The notes under the pieces: generated by a model
Database searches by the model: none
Told to the model about the DNA's origin: nothing
What the model saw: the letters and a program-made list of their open reading frames with translations, nothing else
In this document: piece after piece, positions 15,550 to 24,310 of the stretch
Layout: each line of letters starts with the position of its first letter
How positions within the stretch are numbered: position 1 is the first letter of the stretch
Position numbers and translations under genes: made by a program
Assembly: GCA_017419715.1 (NCBI GenBank)
Contig: JAFOKO010000099.1
Location: 1-34,791, forward strand
Source of the DNA: Oscillospiraceae bacterium
Lineage (GTDB): Bacteria; Bacillota; Clostridia; Oscillospirales; Oscillospiraceae
DNA length: 34,791 nucleotides
Direction of reading: 5' to 3'

Positions 15550-15575
15550 GTGTCGGCCTTCTTTCTCTTTTTTTG

Positions 15576-15598
15576 GGCGGGCAGATTGCCCGCGCTAC
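15576..15598 (-). repeat. GTAG-headed palindromic (REP-like) element
   Basis: On the minus strand: GTAGCG, stem CGGGCA, loop ATC, TGCCCG. It is identical to 29798-29820 and differs from 5625-5647 by a compensated stem pair. Confidence 0.7.
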
Positions 15599-15611
15599 AC
15601 GCGGCGGGGAT

Positions 15612-15634
15612 GGCAGGCAGGGTGCCGCCCCTAC
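15612..15634 (-). repeat. GTAG-headed palindromic element, imperfect
   Basis: Minus-strand GTAGGGGC followed by an imperfect stem GGCA/TGCC. Confidence 0.45.
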
Positions 15635-15639
15635 AGACC

Positions 15640-15671
15640 GTAGGGGGCGGGTTTCCTGCCCCGAAACCTGC
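15640..15671 (+). repeat. GTAG-headed palindromic element
   Basis: GTAGGGGGC, then GGGTTTC, a 6-base loop and GAAACC. A further palindrome GGGAGGC/GCCTCCC follows at 15672-15690. Confidence 0.5.
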
Positions 15672-15729
15672 GGGAGGCAAAACGCCTCCCCTGCGGGCGG
15701 GCACGAGGGGGCAGAGACCCTAAAAATCG

Positions 15730-15751
15730 GTAGTGCCGATTATCAATCGGC
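15730..15751 (+). repeat. GTAG-headed palindromic (REP-like) element
   Basis: GTAGT, stem GCCGATT, loop ATC, AATCGGC: a perfect 7-bp stem with the ATC loop seen in other copies. Confidence 0.65.
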
Positions 15752-15796
15752 CAAGGCCGACAGCGACGCGAAGGCAGCGCCCGCGTTCCTCTTTTC

Positions 15797-16363
15797 TCAG
15801 TGATTGGAAGCGTGGCGTCGAGGCACCGCTTTCGGGGATTTTTCGTTCATCAGATTCCAGAAATCAGCCTCGCAGCCGTTTTCAAAGCGGCTGCTGTCCA
15901 GTATGAGGAGCTGCTTGGCCTGTGTGTAGACCAATATCAGGTTCTGATATGGCACCAGGCGCTTGACGGAGCTGTAGAGGATATGTTGCGTGTCAGAGTC
16001 AAGGCTGACAGTGATCAGCATTTCGTTGTCGAGAAAGTGGATCGTCTGCTCGAATGAACTGACATGTTTGGTCTCCTCCAAACGCTGAATCGTGCGCTTG
16101 ACATGTCTGTTTCTGGCAGACACTGTCTGCCAGAAGAAGAAAACGACAATTCCATACGTACAGAGGTTCAAAAGCAGCAGCATAGTGTTGTGGGAACCCT
16201 GAGCCCAATTGTTCCGCAACTTGAGCGATGTGGTCAAAGGAATGCAAAGGCAGATCAAGCATTCGATATAGCGAAACAGACGCCAGTTTCTGAAGTTGTG
16301 GCGATACGCAACCCGAAGATTGTCCGCGCTGAAGGTAAAATGGTTTACAAGCTTAGATTCCAT
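15797..16363 (-). CDS. YcxB-like membrane protein
   Basis: The 188-residue protein has two adjacent hydrophobic segments (about residues 33-48 and 61-80) followed by a soluble C-terminal domain with LYSSVKRLVPYQNLILVYTQ, the pattern of YcxB-like proteins. The function of that family is unknown. Its ATG (16361-16363) lies inside the end of ileS, overlapping it by 11 bp, with GGAG in the ileS coding sequence as its ribosome binding site. Translation is therefore probably coupled to ileS. No terminator with a T run is evident after it. Confidence 0.65.
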   Translation of the reverse strand: MESKLVNHFTFSADNLRVAYRHNFRNWRLFRYIECLICLCIPLTTSLKLRNNWAQGSHNTMLLLLNLCTYGIVVFFFWQTVSARNRHVKRTIQRLEETKHVSSFEQTIHFLDNEMLITVSLDSDTQHILYSSVKRLVPYQNLILVYTQAKQLLILDSSRFENGCEADFWNLMNEKSPKAVPRRHASNH

Positions 16364-19154
16364 GCGGGAAATCTCCGTTTGCCACGACGCGGGCGCAGCG
16401 GGGGCAGAGGCCCTCAGCGTTGGCCTTTGTGGAGTGCATCCAGCAGCGCGGGCACTTCTCGCCCTCGGCCTCGGAGACGGTGACCGTCAGGCCGGGGTAG
16501 TTACTGCCCTGCGCGGTGATGCCGTCGTCGGACGCCGCCGGGGAAACGGCGGAGACGATGAACAGCTCCGCGAGATCCAGCCCGGAGACGAGCGCCAGGG
16601 CTTTTTCAGCGGCGGCGTCGGTCGCTTTCAAGGAAACCTGAGCTTCCAGAGCCTTGCCGATGCGTTTCTCCCCTCTCGCCTGCTCCAGCACGCCGTTCAC
16701 ATCCTCACGAACCCGGATCAGCGTGTCCCACTTGGCCATCTTCTCCGCGTCCAGGGCGTAGGCGGTGAAGGGCTGGTTCATGTCGTTGAAGAGGATGTTG
16801 CGGGTGTCGTCGCCCTTGCGGTGCGGCATGGACTGCCAGATCTCGTCACAGGTGAAGGCCAGGATGGGGGCGAAGAGCTTCGCCATGCTGTCCAAAATCA
16901 GGTAGATGGCAGTCTGGGCGGAGCGGCGGCGCAAACCGTCGCGCTCGTCACAGTAGAGGCGATCTTTGAGAATGTCCAGGTAGAACTGGCTCAGCTCCAC
17001 CACACAGAAGTCATTGATGGCGTGGGTCAATACATGGAATTCGTAGTTGTCGTAAGCCTTGAAGCCGGTCTCGATCAGCTTGTTCAGCCGGGTGATGGCC
17101 CAGCGATCCAGCTCCAGCATTTCCTCGGGCTTAACCAGATCGTCCGCGTTGAAGCCGTCCAGATTGCCCAGGCAGTAGCGGGCGGTGTTGCGGAACTTCA
17201 GATAGTTCTGGCTCAGCTGCTTGAAGATCTCCTTGGAGCAGCGCATGTCCGCGTGGTAGTCCGCGGAGGCGGCCCAGAGCCGAAGCAGGTCCGCGCCGAA
17301 GTCCTTCACGATGTCGGCGGGGTCCACGCCGTTGCCCAGGCTCTTGTGCATGGCACGGCCCTCGCCGTCCACCGTCCAGCCGTGGGTGATGCAGGTCTTG
17401 AAGGGAGAGCCCTTCCCCGTCGCGCCCACGGAGATCAGCAGGCTGGACTGGAACCAGCCGCGATACTGGTCGGCGCCTTCGATATAGACATTGGCGGGCC
17501 AGTGCTCGGCGTTGTCCCGTTTCAGGAAGGAGATGTGCGTGGAGCCGGAGTCGAACCAGCCGTCCAGGGTGTCGGATTCCTTGTCGAAGGTCTTGCCGCC
17601 GCAATGGGGGCAGGTGAAGTTTGCGGGAATCAGCTCCATGGCCTCCTTCTCGAACCAGATATTGGAGCCGTGGGCACCAAAGAGCTCGGAGATGTGGGCG
17701 ATGGTTTCCGGCGTGCAGACGGGTTTGCCGCAGTCCTTGCAGTAGAAAACCGGGATGGGCAGACCCCAGCGGCGCTGGCGGGAGATGCACCAGTCGTTGC
17801 GCTCGCGGATCATGGAGACCATGCGGTCCTTGCCCCAGGCGGGAAGCCAGCGGACTTCCTCACAGGCAGCCACGGCCTCGTCCTTGAAGGCGTCCACAGA
17901 GCAAAACCACTGGGGGGTAGCCCGGAAGATGATGGGGCTCTTGCAGCGCCAGCAATGGGGGTAGGAGTGAACAACATCCTCAGAGGCGAAGAGCATGCCG
18001 CTCTCCTTCATGTCCGCCAGGATGACGGGGTTGGATTCGTCGGTCTTCATGCCGGCGTACTTGCCGGCATAGTCGGTGTGGCGGCCCAGGTCGTCCACGG
18101 GGACGATGAGCTCCAGACCGTAGCGCATGCCAGTCTGATAGTCCTCCGCGCCGAAGCCGGGGGCGGTGTGGACACAGCCCGTGCCGGAGTCCATGGTGAC
18201 ATAGTCGGCGTTGACCAGCAAAGAGGTCTTGGGCAGGAAGGGATGCTGGGCCAGCATGTGCTCAAAGAAGGAGCCGGGGTGCGTCTCGACGATCTCCCAG
18301 GAATCGAAGCCGCCGATCTTCATGACCTTCTCGGTCAAAGCCTCGGCCATGACATACATTTCGCCGTTGGGAGCCTTGACGATGACATAGTTCTCGCGGG
18401 GATGCAGGGCGATGCCCATGTTGCCGGGCAGGGTCCAGATGGTGGTGGTCCAGATCACGAAGTAGAGCTTGCTTTGATCCAGATGACCCAGCTTGCCCTG
18501 GTCGTCCCGCATCGGGAACTTGACATAGACCGTGGTACAGGGGTCGTCCTGGTACTCGATCTCGGCTTCCGCCAGGGCGGTCTCGTCCTTGGGGCACCAG
18601 TTGACGGGCTTGAGGCCCTTGTAGATATAGCCCTTGCGGAACATCTCGCCAAAGACCTTGACCTCCTCGGCCTCGAAGGCCTTGTCCATGGTCAGATAGG
18701 GATGCTCCCAATCCGCCACGATGCCCAGGCGCTGGAAGCCCTTGCGCTGCCGGTCCACGAAATCGAGGGCAAAGGCCTCGCAGGCGGAGCGGAAGTCGGG
18801 CACGGACATGGCCTTGCGGTTGAGCTTGTTCTTCTTGATGATGGCGGACTCAATGGGCATGCCGTGATTGTCCCAGCCGGGGACATAGGGCGTGTCGAAG
18901 CCACGCATGGCCCAGGAACGGATGATGAAGTCCTTAAGGGTCTTGTTCAAGGCGTGGCCCATGTGGATGTCTCCGTTGGAGAACGGAGGGCCGTCGTGCA
19001 GAATGAACTTGGGCTTGCCGGCGTTCTTCTTGCGCAACTCGGCGTAGATGTCGATCTTGTTCCAGCCCTCGAGCATGCCAGGCTCCCGCTGGGGCAGCCC
19101 GCCGCGCATGGGAAAGTCGGTCTGCGGGGTGATGATGGTGTTCTTGTAATCCAT
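16353..19154 (-). CDS. ileS: isoleucine-tRNA ligase
   Basis: Charges tRNA-Ile in the cytosol. The 933-residue class I synthetase has the HIGH motif as HMGH (64-67), a Rossmann core, an editing (CP1) domain, the KMSKS-equivalent as MHKSLGN near 602, an anticodon-binding domain and a C-terminal zinc site CPRCW...CPRC. The first Lys of KMSKS is replaced (AMHKS), which I recall from other clostridial IleRS. The start ATG at 19154 follows AAAGGAG. A T-box leader upstream indicates induction when uncharged tRNA-Ile accumulates. Overlaps the downstream YcxB-like gene by 11 bp. Confidence 0.98.
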   Translation of the reverse strand: MDYKNTIITPQTDFPMRGGLPQREPGMLEGWNKIDIYAELRKKNAGKPKFILHDGPPFSNGDIHMGHALNKTLKDFIIRSWAMRGFDTPYVPGWDNHGMPIESAIIKKNKLNRKAMSVPDFRSACEAFALDFVDRQRKGFQRLGIVADWEHPYLTMDKAFEAEEVKVFGEMFRKGYIYKGLKPVNWCPKDETALAEAEIEYQDDPCTTVYVKFPMRDDQGKLGHLDQSKLYFVIWTTTIWTLPGNMGIALHPRENYVIVKAPNGEMYVMAEALTEKVMKIGGFDSWEIVETHPGSFFEHMLAQHPFLPKTSLLVNADYVTMDSGTGCVHTAPGFGAEDYQTGMRYGLELIVPVDDLGRHTDYAGKYAGMKTDESNPVILADMKESGMLFASEDVVHSYPHCWRCKSPIIFRATPQWFCSVDAFKDEAVAACEEVRWLPAWGKDRMVSMIRERNDWCISRQRRWGLPIPVFYCKDCGKPVCTPETIAHISELFGAHGSNIWFEKEAMELIPANFTCPHCGGKTFDKESDTLDGWFDSGSTHISFLKRDNAEHWPANVYIEGADQYRGWFQSSLLISVGATGKGSPFKTCITHGWTVDGEGRAMHKSLGNGVDPADIVKDFGADLLRLWAASADYHADMRCSKEIFKQLSQNYLKFRNTARYCLGNLDGFNADDLVKPEEMLELDRWAITRLNKLIETGFKAYDNYEFHVLTHAINDFCVVELSQFYLDILKDRLYCDERDGLRRRSAQTAIYLILDSMAKLFAPILAFTCDEIWQSMPHRKGDDTRNILFNDMNQPFTAYALDAEKMAKWDTLIRVREDVNGVLEQARGEKRIGKALEAQVSLKATDAAAEKALALVSGLDLAELFIVSAVSPAASDDGITAQGSNYPGLTVTVSEAEGEKCPRCWMHSTKANAEGLCPRCARVVANGDFPHGI

Positions 19155-19331
19155 GGTTGTACTCCTTTGGATAGATTATTGAATTGAATTGACAGATGAC
19201 AAGTGACAATTTTCTCCTGCTGCAAAAAACGACACAGCTTGACGATTCGAACAGCAAATTGAAAGGATTTTTCCCTAATCATCCGCACATGCCTCCCAAT
19301 CGGAATACTTGTCAACTGTCACCTGTCAATT
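19155..19331 (-). other. spacer between T-box hairpin and ileS
   Basis: No gene. It contains two arrays of short repeats related to TTGACAG/TGACA, at 19174-19202 (next to the ileS ribosome binding site) and 19308-19331 (abutting the T-box hairpin). An isolated run of six T on the minus strand near 19225 has no strong hairpin before it. Confidence 0.6.
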
Positions 19332-19600
19332 GAGGAGGAACGCCTTTGTCTCTGTAAGAGACAAAGGCGTTCCTCCTCTGCGGTACCACTCTTATTGCCG
19401 CGCAAAATACGCGGCCACTCGAACATGGTGTAACGCCCATGAAACGCCCTGATCTACTGGGGAAAGCCGTTCGGCAGGGTGCTCGGGGAGGATCCGCAAA
19501 GCGCCTTCACGCCGCCTTACACCAACCGGCGGCTCTCTGTGCATCGGTGCACATTGCACATTCCCTTCAACGCGATCATATGGAATTGTAAGCTGCTGCG
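19332..19600 (-). promoter_or_regulatory. T-box leader of ileS
   Basis: On the minus strand the T-box core AAGAGTGGTACCGC (19380-19393) is preceded by a Stem I region with AGAGAGCC and GGTTGGTG. A plausible specifier ATC (19491-19493, an isoleucine codon) lies in the context GCGGATCCTCCCCGAGC. After the T-box comes a 22-bp perfect hairpin (19332-19378, 3-base loop). Bases AAGAG before the T-box can pair with CTCTT inside that hairpin, the expected antiterminator. Odd point: no U run follows the hairpin. The 5' boundary is approximate. Confidence 0.85.
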
Positions 19601-19606
19601 CGTCAC

Positions 19607-19630
19607 GGGCGGCCGATGACCGCCCCCTAC
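19607..19630 (-). repeat. GTAG-headed palindromic (REP-like) element
   Basis: Minus strand: GTAGG, stem GGGCGGTC, loop ATC, GGCCGCCC, including one G:T pair. It lies between the divIVA stop and the T-box leader. Confidence 0.65.
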
Positions 19631-19659
19631 AGGCGCGTCCCTCGTCCCCAATCGCATGT

Positions 19660-20367
19660 TTACTGTGGATAATTCTTCCCAAATTTCAGGTTGGAATACT
19701 TCTCGGCGGCGCGTTCGTCCAGGGCGGGCATGACTTTGGTAGCCGCCTTGGGATCGGGCTTCGGCTCAGACTTGGAGGCCTCGCCGGTGATGCTGGCGAC
19801 GCTCTGCTTGATCCGGGCAGCGATGTCCTCTGGTTTTTCAGCCTGGGTGTGCGGCATGTCCTTTTCGGCCTCATAGTCGTAAGCCTTGCGGACGGGCTTC
19901 GCCTTGTCCATGGGCAGATCCAGCTTCTTCAGCTCGTCCAGTGCCTTCTGCTGAATGGCGATCTGCTCTTCTACAGCCGCCACAAATTCTGCAGTGGCTT
20001 CCCTGGCCAGGCGCAAACGGTCGGATTCGGCGTTTACAGTGGCGTCGACGTCTCGGCTGGCAGACCGGGCTTCTTGCCTGGCCTTCGCCACGATCTCCTC
20101 GCTCTTGCGCTGAGCCTCGGCCACCATGGCGTCACAGTCCTCCTTGACTTTCTCTGCAGAGGCCTTGACAGTGGCCTCATTGGCGCGGTAGCTTTCCAGC
20201 CGCTCCACCAGCAGACGCATTTTGCTTTTCAGCACGGCGTTTTCTTTGTAGAGGGTGACATAATCGTCCATCAGCGGTTCCAGGAATTCGTCCACAGACT
20301 GCATCACATAACCGCCGATTTTTGCCTTTTCAAAAGAGACTTCCTGTAAATCTTGGGGTGTTAGCAT
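19660..20367 (-). CDS. divIVA: DivIVA-domain cell-division protein
   Basis: A 235-residue coiled-coil protein. The N-terminus MLTPQDLQEVSFEKAKIGGY fits the DivIVA lipid-binding head, followed by LEPLMDDYVTLYKENAVLK and a long coiled coil to about residue 150. The C-terminal tail is charged and proline-containing. DivIVA proteins mark curved or septal membrane and organise poles and septa. The ribosome binding site is AAGGAAGGG. The position between sepF and ileS matches the conserved division cluster of Firmicutes. Length exceeds that of B. subtilis DivIVA (about 164 residues) because of the tail. Confidence 0.9.
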   Translation of the reverse strand: MLTPQDLQEVSFEKAKIGGYVMQSVDEFLEPLMDDYVTLYKENAVLKSKMRLLVERLESYRANEATVKASAEKVKEDCDAMVAEAQRKSEEIVAKARQEARSASRDVDATVNAESDRLRLAREATAEFVAAVEEQIAIQQKALDELKKLDLPMDKAKPVRKAYDYEAEKDMPHTQAEKPEDIAARIKQSVASITGEASKSEPKPDPKAATKVMPALDERAAEKYSNLKFGKNYPQ

Positions 20368-20488
20368 TGTTTGACCCTTCCTTTCTGTATCTGGTCAATC
20401 CCATGGAGAGGGGCGGCGTCCCGGACGACAGCGCTTCCTGTTTTCAATGGCGCGGGCTGCCAAGTCCGCCAGCTCTTTGGCGGGATGC

Positions 20489-20986
20489 TTAGAAGTAAAC
20501 GCCGCTGTTTTCCAGCTCTTCCACCAGGTCTCCGACAATCTCCACATTGAGGGGCGTGAGAATGTAGGTGGAGATTGCGACCTTTTTGATCTTTCCGTCC
20601 AGGGCGTAGGCGACGCCGGAGAGGAAGTCCACCAGGCGACGGGCAACATCCTTGTTGGTGGATTCAAGATTCAGCACGATCGCCTTCTTATCGCGAAGAT
20701 GGTCGGCAATTTCCGAAACCGTATCAAAACGGTCGGGCTTGACCAAGATCACCTGCATCGAAGTGCTGCTGTTCAGATTGACAACTTTGGCCGGGCCAGT
20801 GCGGCGCGTGTTGTTGGCGTTGTTTGCCTGGGACTCCGGCGCGGCGAAGGCAGAACGGCGGGAGGTCGAAACGGGCTCGGGTTCGGGCTCCAGCTCGTCC
20901 TCTTCTTCCTCGTCGTAATCGTACTCATCCATGTCGTCTTCATTATAGGGGCGGGTCAGTTTTTTGAGTTCGTCCACAAATCCCAT
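20489..20986 (-). CDS. sepF: cell division protein SepF
   Basis: The 165-residue protein has a short N-terminal helix (MGFVDELKKL, possible membrane anchor), a very acidic linker (about 16-40) and the SepF core from about residue 68: VILVKPDRFDTVSEIADHLR, KKAIVLNLE, RRLVDFLSGVAYALDGKIKK, ending ISTYILTPLNVEI. SepF polymerises and links FtsZ to the membrane. The ribosome binding site is AGGAGG, about 11 bp from ATG. The 121-bp gap to divIVA lacks the ylmG and ylmH genes found here in B. subtilis. Confidence 0.93.
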   Translation of the reverse strand: MGFVDELKKLTRPYNEDDMDEYDYDEEEEDELEPEPEPVSTSRRSAFAAPESQANNANNTRRTGPAKVVNLNSSTSMQVILVKPDRFDTVSEIADHLRDKKAIVLNLESTNKDVARRLVDFLSGVAYALDGKIKKVAISTYILTPLNVEIVGDLVEELENSGVYF

Positions 20987-21033
20987 GGTGCGGTGTTCCT
21001 CCTGTATATGTTTTTGTCTTTTATCAATGTATT

Positions 21034-21056
21034 CAGGGACGGGACATGCCCGCCCG
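21034..21056. repeat. palindromic element of the GTAG group, CAGG variant
   Basis: CAGGGACGGGACATGCCCG carries a GGGACAT-type stem in the sepF-yggS spacer. The head is CAGG in place of GTAG. Confidence 0.4.
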
Positions 21057-21076
21057 TGGACAGATGCGATCTGCCA

Positions 21077-21775
21077 CTAAACGGAATACTGCCGGGCGCC
21101 GAAAATCGCGGTGCCAATGCGGATCATGGTGCTGCCCTCGGCAATGGCGTCTTCAAAGTCGCCGCTCATGCCCATAGACAGACACACCATAGATACATTA
21201 TCGTATTTTTTCCTGGCAATGTCAATATAAAGATTTCTCATTTTTGCAAAATAATGACAATTATCGCCTTTTTTTTCGGAAATCGGCGGGATCGCCATCA
21301 ATCCACGGAGAAATACGCCGGGGTAGGCCCCCATATTTGCTGCCAGCTCCAGGGTTTCTGCCGGGGTGAAGCCGCCTTTTTGGGGTTCTTCGCCGATGTT
21401 GACCTCCAAAAGGATCTCCTGCCGGATTCCCAGCCGCAAGGCGGTTTTGTTGATGGCCTCCAGCAGCTCCAGCCGGTCCACGGACTGGATCAGATCCACC
21501 TGGCCCACCACCTTGTTGACCTTATTGGTCTGCAGATGGCCGATGAAGTGGACGGGCTTTCCCTCGTATGCGCCAAGGGGCTTCTTTTGCACCAGTTCCT
21601 GCACCCGGTTTTCGCCACAGCAGTCCACGCCGGCGGCCACGGCTTGCTTGACCCGTTCGGCGTCGTTCATTTTGGTAGCGGCGCAAAGCTGGATCTCTGC
21701 CGGGTCCCGTCCGGCGGCTCGGGCGGCCGCTTCCATTTTTTCCCGAAGGCAGGCAATGTTTTCCGCGATACTCAT
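21077..21775 (-). CDS. YggS/PLPBP-family pyridoxal-phosphate homeostasis protein
   Basis: The 232-residue protein has the alanine-racemase-like barrel of the YggS (YlmE) family: CAATK with the PLP lysine K35, GENRVQE, HFIGHLQTNK, SVDR, VNIGEEPQKGG, and the phosphate-binding end SMGMSGDFEDAI and IRIGTAIFG. The family buffers PLP and affects amino-acid metabolism. Its ATG overlaps the stop of the upstream adaptor gene as ATGA, so translation is coupled. Its place before sepF matches the ylmE-sepF order of B. subtilis. Confidence 0.95.
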   Translation of the reverse strand: MSIAENIACLREKMEAAARAAGRDPAEIQLCAATKMNDAERVKQAVAAGVDCCGENRVQELVQKKPLGAYEGKPVHFIGHLQTNKVNKVVGQVDLIQSVDRLELLEAINKTALRLGIRQEILLEVNIGEEPQKGGFTPAETLELAANMGAYPGVFLRGLMAIPPISEKKGDNCHYFAKMRNLYIDIARKKYDNVSMVCLSMGMSGDFEDAIAEGSTMIRIGTAIFGARQYSV

Positions 21776-22989
21776 TTTATCATGACCTTTCCGTCAAATA
21801 TTTCTTCGGTCGTGAGGATGATCTCGTCCTCGGGCCAGAGGTTTTCTGTGCTGGACTTATCCTGTGCCACGATGAAGCTGTCTCCGTCGTCGTAGAGGAT
21901 CGTGATGGCTTTCCACCGGGCCTCCGCGCCTTCCAGCACATAGACGCCGCTCTGATTTTCTTCATTTGCGTAAATGGCCGTTTTTGGCACGCGAAGGCCG
22001 GAGAGGTCCGAAAAGACCAAATCGGCGGTTTCCGTGCGGGAGGAGACCGCGTCTTGAATAAAGGATTCCGAGGAGAGCACCAGAATGCATTCGTTCCCCT
22101 CCGAGGGAGAGATCCGCTCCACCTTCATGCGCACAGTCTCATAGAAGTCATAGGCAAAGTTGACATCGATTCGATCTCCCAGCTCCAGCTCGGATACATT
22201 TTGACAGGGCACGATCGCGGCATAATACCATTTTTGAGAGGTGACCAGCTTGCCAATGACGCCGAGCTCCTGGTGCGGGATGCCGTCAATTTTTTTCAGC
22301 GAAGAGACGGTGGCCGTCTCCAAAAAAGTGGGAGTCAACACATTCTCATAGCCGTCGGCCACGCTGGAGAAGTATCCGGAGACCGGCGCGTTGACGACGC
22401 CCGATTCAGATCCAGCCTGGGCACGAAGCCCATTCAGCTGGGCCTCGGCCTCGGTGATCCGAGACCAGATGGCGTCGGCGCCCGTGCTGTTGATGTAGCG
22501 CCGGAGCAGGTAGGGCTTCATCGTCTCGGCGGCGGTTTCAGCGGCGTTGTATTCGTGCCGGGCGGCGGAAACCGTCACCTGGTTCATGAGGTACAAAATA
22601 TCGGAATCCAGCGTGGCGGAGTCTGTGCCTGTGCCAGAGAAGGAGTAGGCGTAGCGCATCTGGGCGATCTCCTGCTCCAGTACATCGATCTGGTTCTGAA
22701 GTTGTCTTGCGGCTTCATTGCGGTAGGCAACGGCCACAGGCTGTCCCTTTCCCACCTTTTCTCCCTCCACGCGGGCGGGCACGATCAGATCTCCTGCCCC
22801 GGCTTTGAGGACCTGCTCGGAGCGCACCAAGAAGCCGGAGGTGGTGATCCCATCGCCGACTTCATAGCGCACAGCCTTATAAGTTGTATAACCCTCCCCC
22901 GAGAAGCGCGTTACGGAGAAGATCAGATAGCTGGCTACCACGCAAGCGAGCGTGATCAGCACAGCTCTCATGTATTTGTCCCCTCGCAT
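21772..22989 (-). CDS. HlyD-like membrane-fusion/adaptor protein
   Basis: A 405-residue protein with one N-terminal membrane segment (AVLITLACVVASYLIF), then a lipoyl-like hairpin region (DLIVPARVEGEKVGKGQPVA), a coiled coil (QLQNQIDVLEQEIAQM), and beta domains (ALDG-free HlyD pattern with LELGDRIDV and LRVPKTAIY). This fits HlyD-type adaptors facing outside the cytoplasm. No transporter partner lies nearby. The start is ATG 22989 behind AAAGGAGGT with long spacing; ATG 22971 behind GAGGGG is an alternative, and a TTG at 23031 is unlikely. Its role in this division cluster is unknown. Confidence 0.72.
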   Translation of the reverse strand: MRGDKYMRAVLITLACVVASYLIFSVTRFSGEGYTTYKAVRYEVGDGITTSGFLVRSEQVLKAGAGDLIVPARVEGEKVGKGQPVAVAYRNEAARQLQNQIDVLEQEIAQMRYAYSFSGTGTDSATLDSDILYLMNQVTVSAARHEYNAAETAAETMKPYLLRRYINSTGADAIWSRITEAEAQLNGLRAQAGSESGVVNAPVSGYFSSVADGYENVLTPTFLETATVSSLKKIDGIPHQELGVIGKLVTSQKWYYAAIVPCQNVSELELGDRIDVNFAYDFYETVRMKVERISPSEGNECILVLSSESFIQDAVSSRTETADLVFSDLSGLRVPKTAIYANEENQSGVYVLEGAEARWKAITILYDDGDSFIVAQDKSSTENLWPEDEIILTTEEIFDGKVMIK

Positions 22990-23040
22990 GGGTGAAAAGG
23001 ACCTCCTTTGCACGCGCCGCGAGGATCCCAAATCGCCCGA

Positions 23041-23262
23041 TTAAGGCGCTAATTTGACCGGGCGGGCCGGTACCACCGTGGAGATCGCGTGCTTATAAAT
23101 CATTTGCTGGCGGCCCTCTGTGACCAGGCAGACCACGAAGCTGTCAAAGCCTGTGATCACACCCTTCATTTGAAAGCCGTTCATGAGAAAGACCGTGACA
23201 AGTTGGTGTTCCTTGCGCACATCATTGAGAAAGAGATCTTGAAGATTGTCGATTGCAGCCAT
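23041..23262 (-). CDS. hfq: RNA chaperone Hfq
   Basis: A 73-residue Sm-like protein that forms hexameric rings binding sRNA and mRNA. Visible signatures are Q8, the Sm1 segment [19 protein letters not shown] with F39 and D40, and the Sm2 motif YKHAIS (56-61). The C-terminus is short, as in other Firmicutes. The start ATG at 23262 follows GAGG. A much longer in-frame reading that extends upstream through miaA is not a real gene. It lies 89 bp after miaA, the conserved miaA-hfq order also known from Proteobacteria. Confidence 0.97.
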   Translation of the reverse strand: MAAIDNLQDLFLNDVRKEHQLVTVFLMNGFQMKGVITGFDSFVVCLVTEGRQQMIYKHAISTVVPARPVKLAP

Positions 23263-23351
23263 GGGAATTACCTCGTTTCTATGTAAAATGGATAATCCTA
23301 TGGTAGCAAGTTTGCGTGGTCGAATGCAGTTGAAAGTGGGAGGAGGAGGCT

Positions 23352-24275
23352 TCAATTTTCCTTTACAAGGATCCGCATTGCCGCCGCGAGCAGGTCCTTC
23401 TCCTCGTCCACATACAGCCAGTGGATGGCCTCGTTCCGACGGAACCAGGTGAGCTGCCGCTTGGCGTAATTGCGGGAGGCCTGCTGGATCTGAGCAAGCG
23501 CCTGTGCCGTGTCGCATTCGCCCCGGAGGGCGGCGGCCAGTTCCTTGTAGCCGATGGCCTGCATGGCGGTGGAGGCGGGGTCGATCCCCTGCTCCAGCAG
23601 CGCCCGCACTTCGGCCTCCAGGCCGCTTGCCATCATCAGCTCCACCCGCTTGTTCACCCGGGCGTAGAGCTTGGTCCGATCCCGGAAGTTCAGCCCGAGC
23701 CAGAGCGGTTCGTACTTGGGAGGCCTCAGCTTGGACTGAGCGTTGTGATAGGAAAGGGGCATGCCCGTGATCAGAAAGACTTCCATGGCGCGGACGATGC
23801 GTTTGCGGTCCGAGACATGGAGCTTTTCCGCAGTCTCGGGATCCGCGTCCTTGAGCATATCGTAGAGGAACTGCAAGCCCTTTTCTTCGGCAATGTGCTC
23901 CACATATTCCCGTTGAGCGGGCTGGGACGGAGCGGCAAAGGTCTCGCCCTTGACAAGATTGTCCATATACAGGCCGGTGCCGCCGCAAACGATGGCAGTT
24001 TTGCCTCGGCTGTGGATGTCGGCAATGGCCTCGTCGGCCAGCTTCACATAGCGCCCCACGGAGAAGTCCTCTCCCGGGTCGGCCACATCCAGCAGCCAAT
24101 GCCACACGCCGTCCATTTCTGCCGCGTCGGGCTTGGCAGTGCCGATATTCATGCCGCGGTAGATTTGCATGGAATCGCAGGACACCACCTCGGCGTCCAG
24201 TTTTTTTGCCAGCGCCACGGCCAGTCCGGTTTTCCCGGAAGCAGTGGGACCGCAAATACAAATCAGGTTGTTCAT
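23352..24275 (-). CDS. miaA: tRNA dimethylallyltransferase
   Basis: Adds the dimethylallyl group to N6 of A37 in tRNAs reading UNN codons; its product is the substrate of MiaB, encoded upstream in the same run. The 307-residue protein has the P-loop GPTASGKT (9-16), the catalytic DSMQIYRG (D34), GGTGLYM, an insert domain and [13 protein letters not shown] near the end. The ATG is preceded by AGGAG located in an AATAGG-type short repeat (24284-24310) that also contains the mutL stop codon. Confidence 0.97.
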   Translation of the reverse strand: MNNLICICGPTASGKTGLAVALAKKLDAEVVSCDSMQIYRGMNIGTAKPDAAEMDGVWHWLLDVADPGEDFSVGRYVKLADEAIADIHSRGKTAIVCGGTGLYMDNLVKGETFAAPSQPAQREYVEHIAEEKGLQFLYDMLKDADPETAEKLHVSDRKRIVRAMEVFLITGMPLSYHNAQSKLRPPKYEPLWLGLNFRDRTKLYARVNKRVELMMASGLEAEVRALLEQGIDPASTAMQAIGYKELAAALRGECDTAQALAQIQQASRNYAKRQLTWFRRNEAIHWLYVDEEKDLLAAAMRILVKEN

Positions 24276-24283
24276 TCTCGTAC

Positions 24284-24310
24284 TCCTATTGTCTGGCGCC
24301 TATTGCCTAA
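24284..24310. repeat. short repeats (CTATTG/TATTGCC) in the mutL-miaA junction
   Basis: CCTATTG and TATTGCCTAA flank a 10-base spacer. The mutL stop (TAG, 24307-24309) and the miaA ribosome binding site (AGGAG) are both made from repeat sequence. Confidence 0.5.

Noticed and set aside
16296..19187. 963-residue open frame on the plus strand opposite ileS
   Set aside because: It is the complement of ileS, whose minus-strand reading has all synthetase motifs. The plus-strand protein is Gly/Val/His-rich with no domain or ribosome binding site.
19392..19682. 96-residue minus-strand frame before ileS
   Set aside because: It runs through the T-box leader, whose conserved RNA motifs explain the sequence.
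23041..24261. 406-residue minus-strand reading including Hfq
   Set aside because: The region upstream of residue Met-Ala-Ala-Ile is the miaA gene in another frame; Hfq begins at 23262 with its own ribosome binding site.
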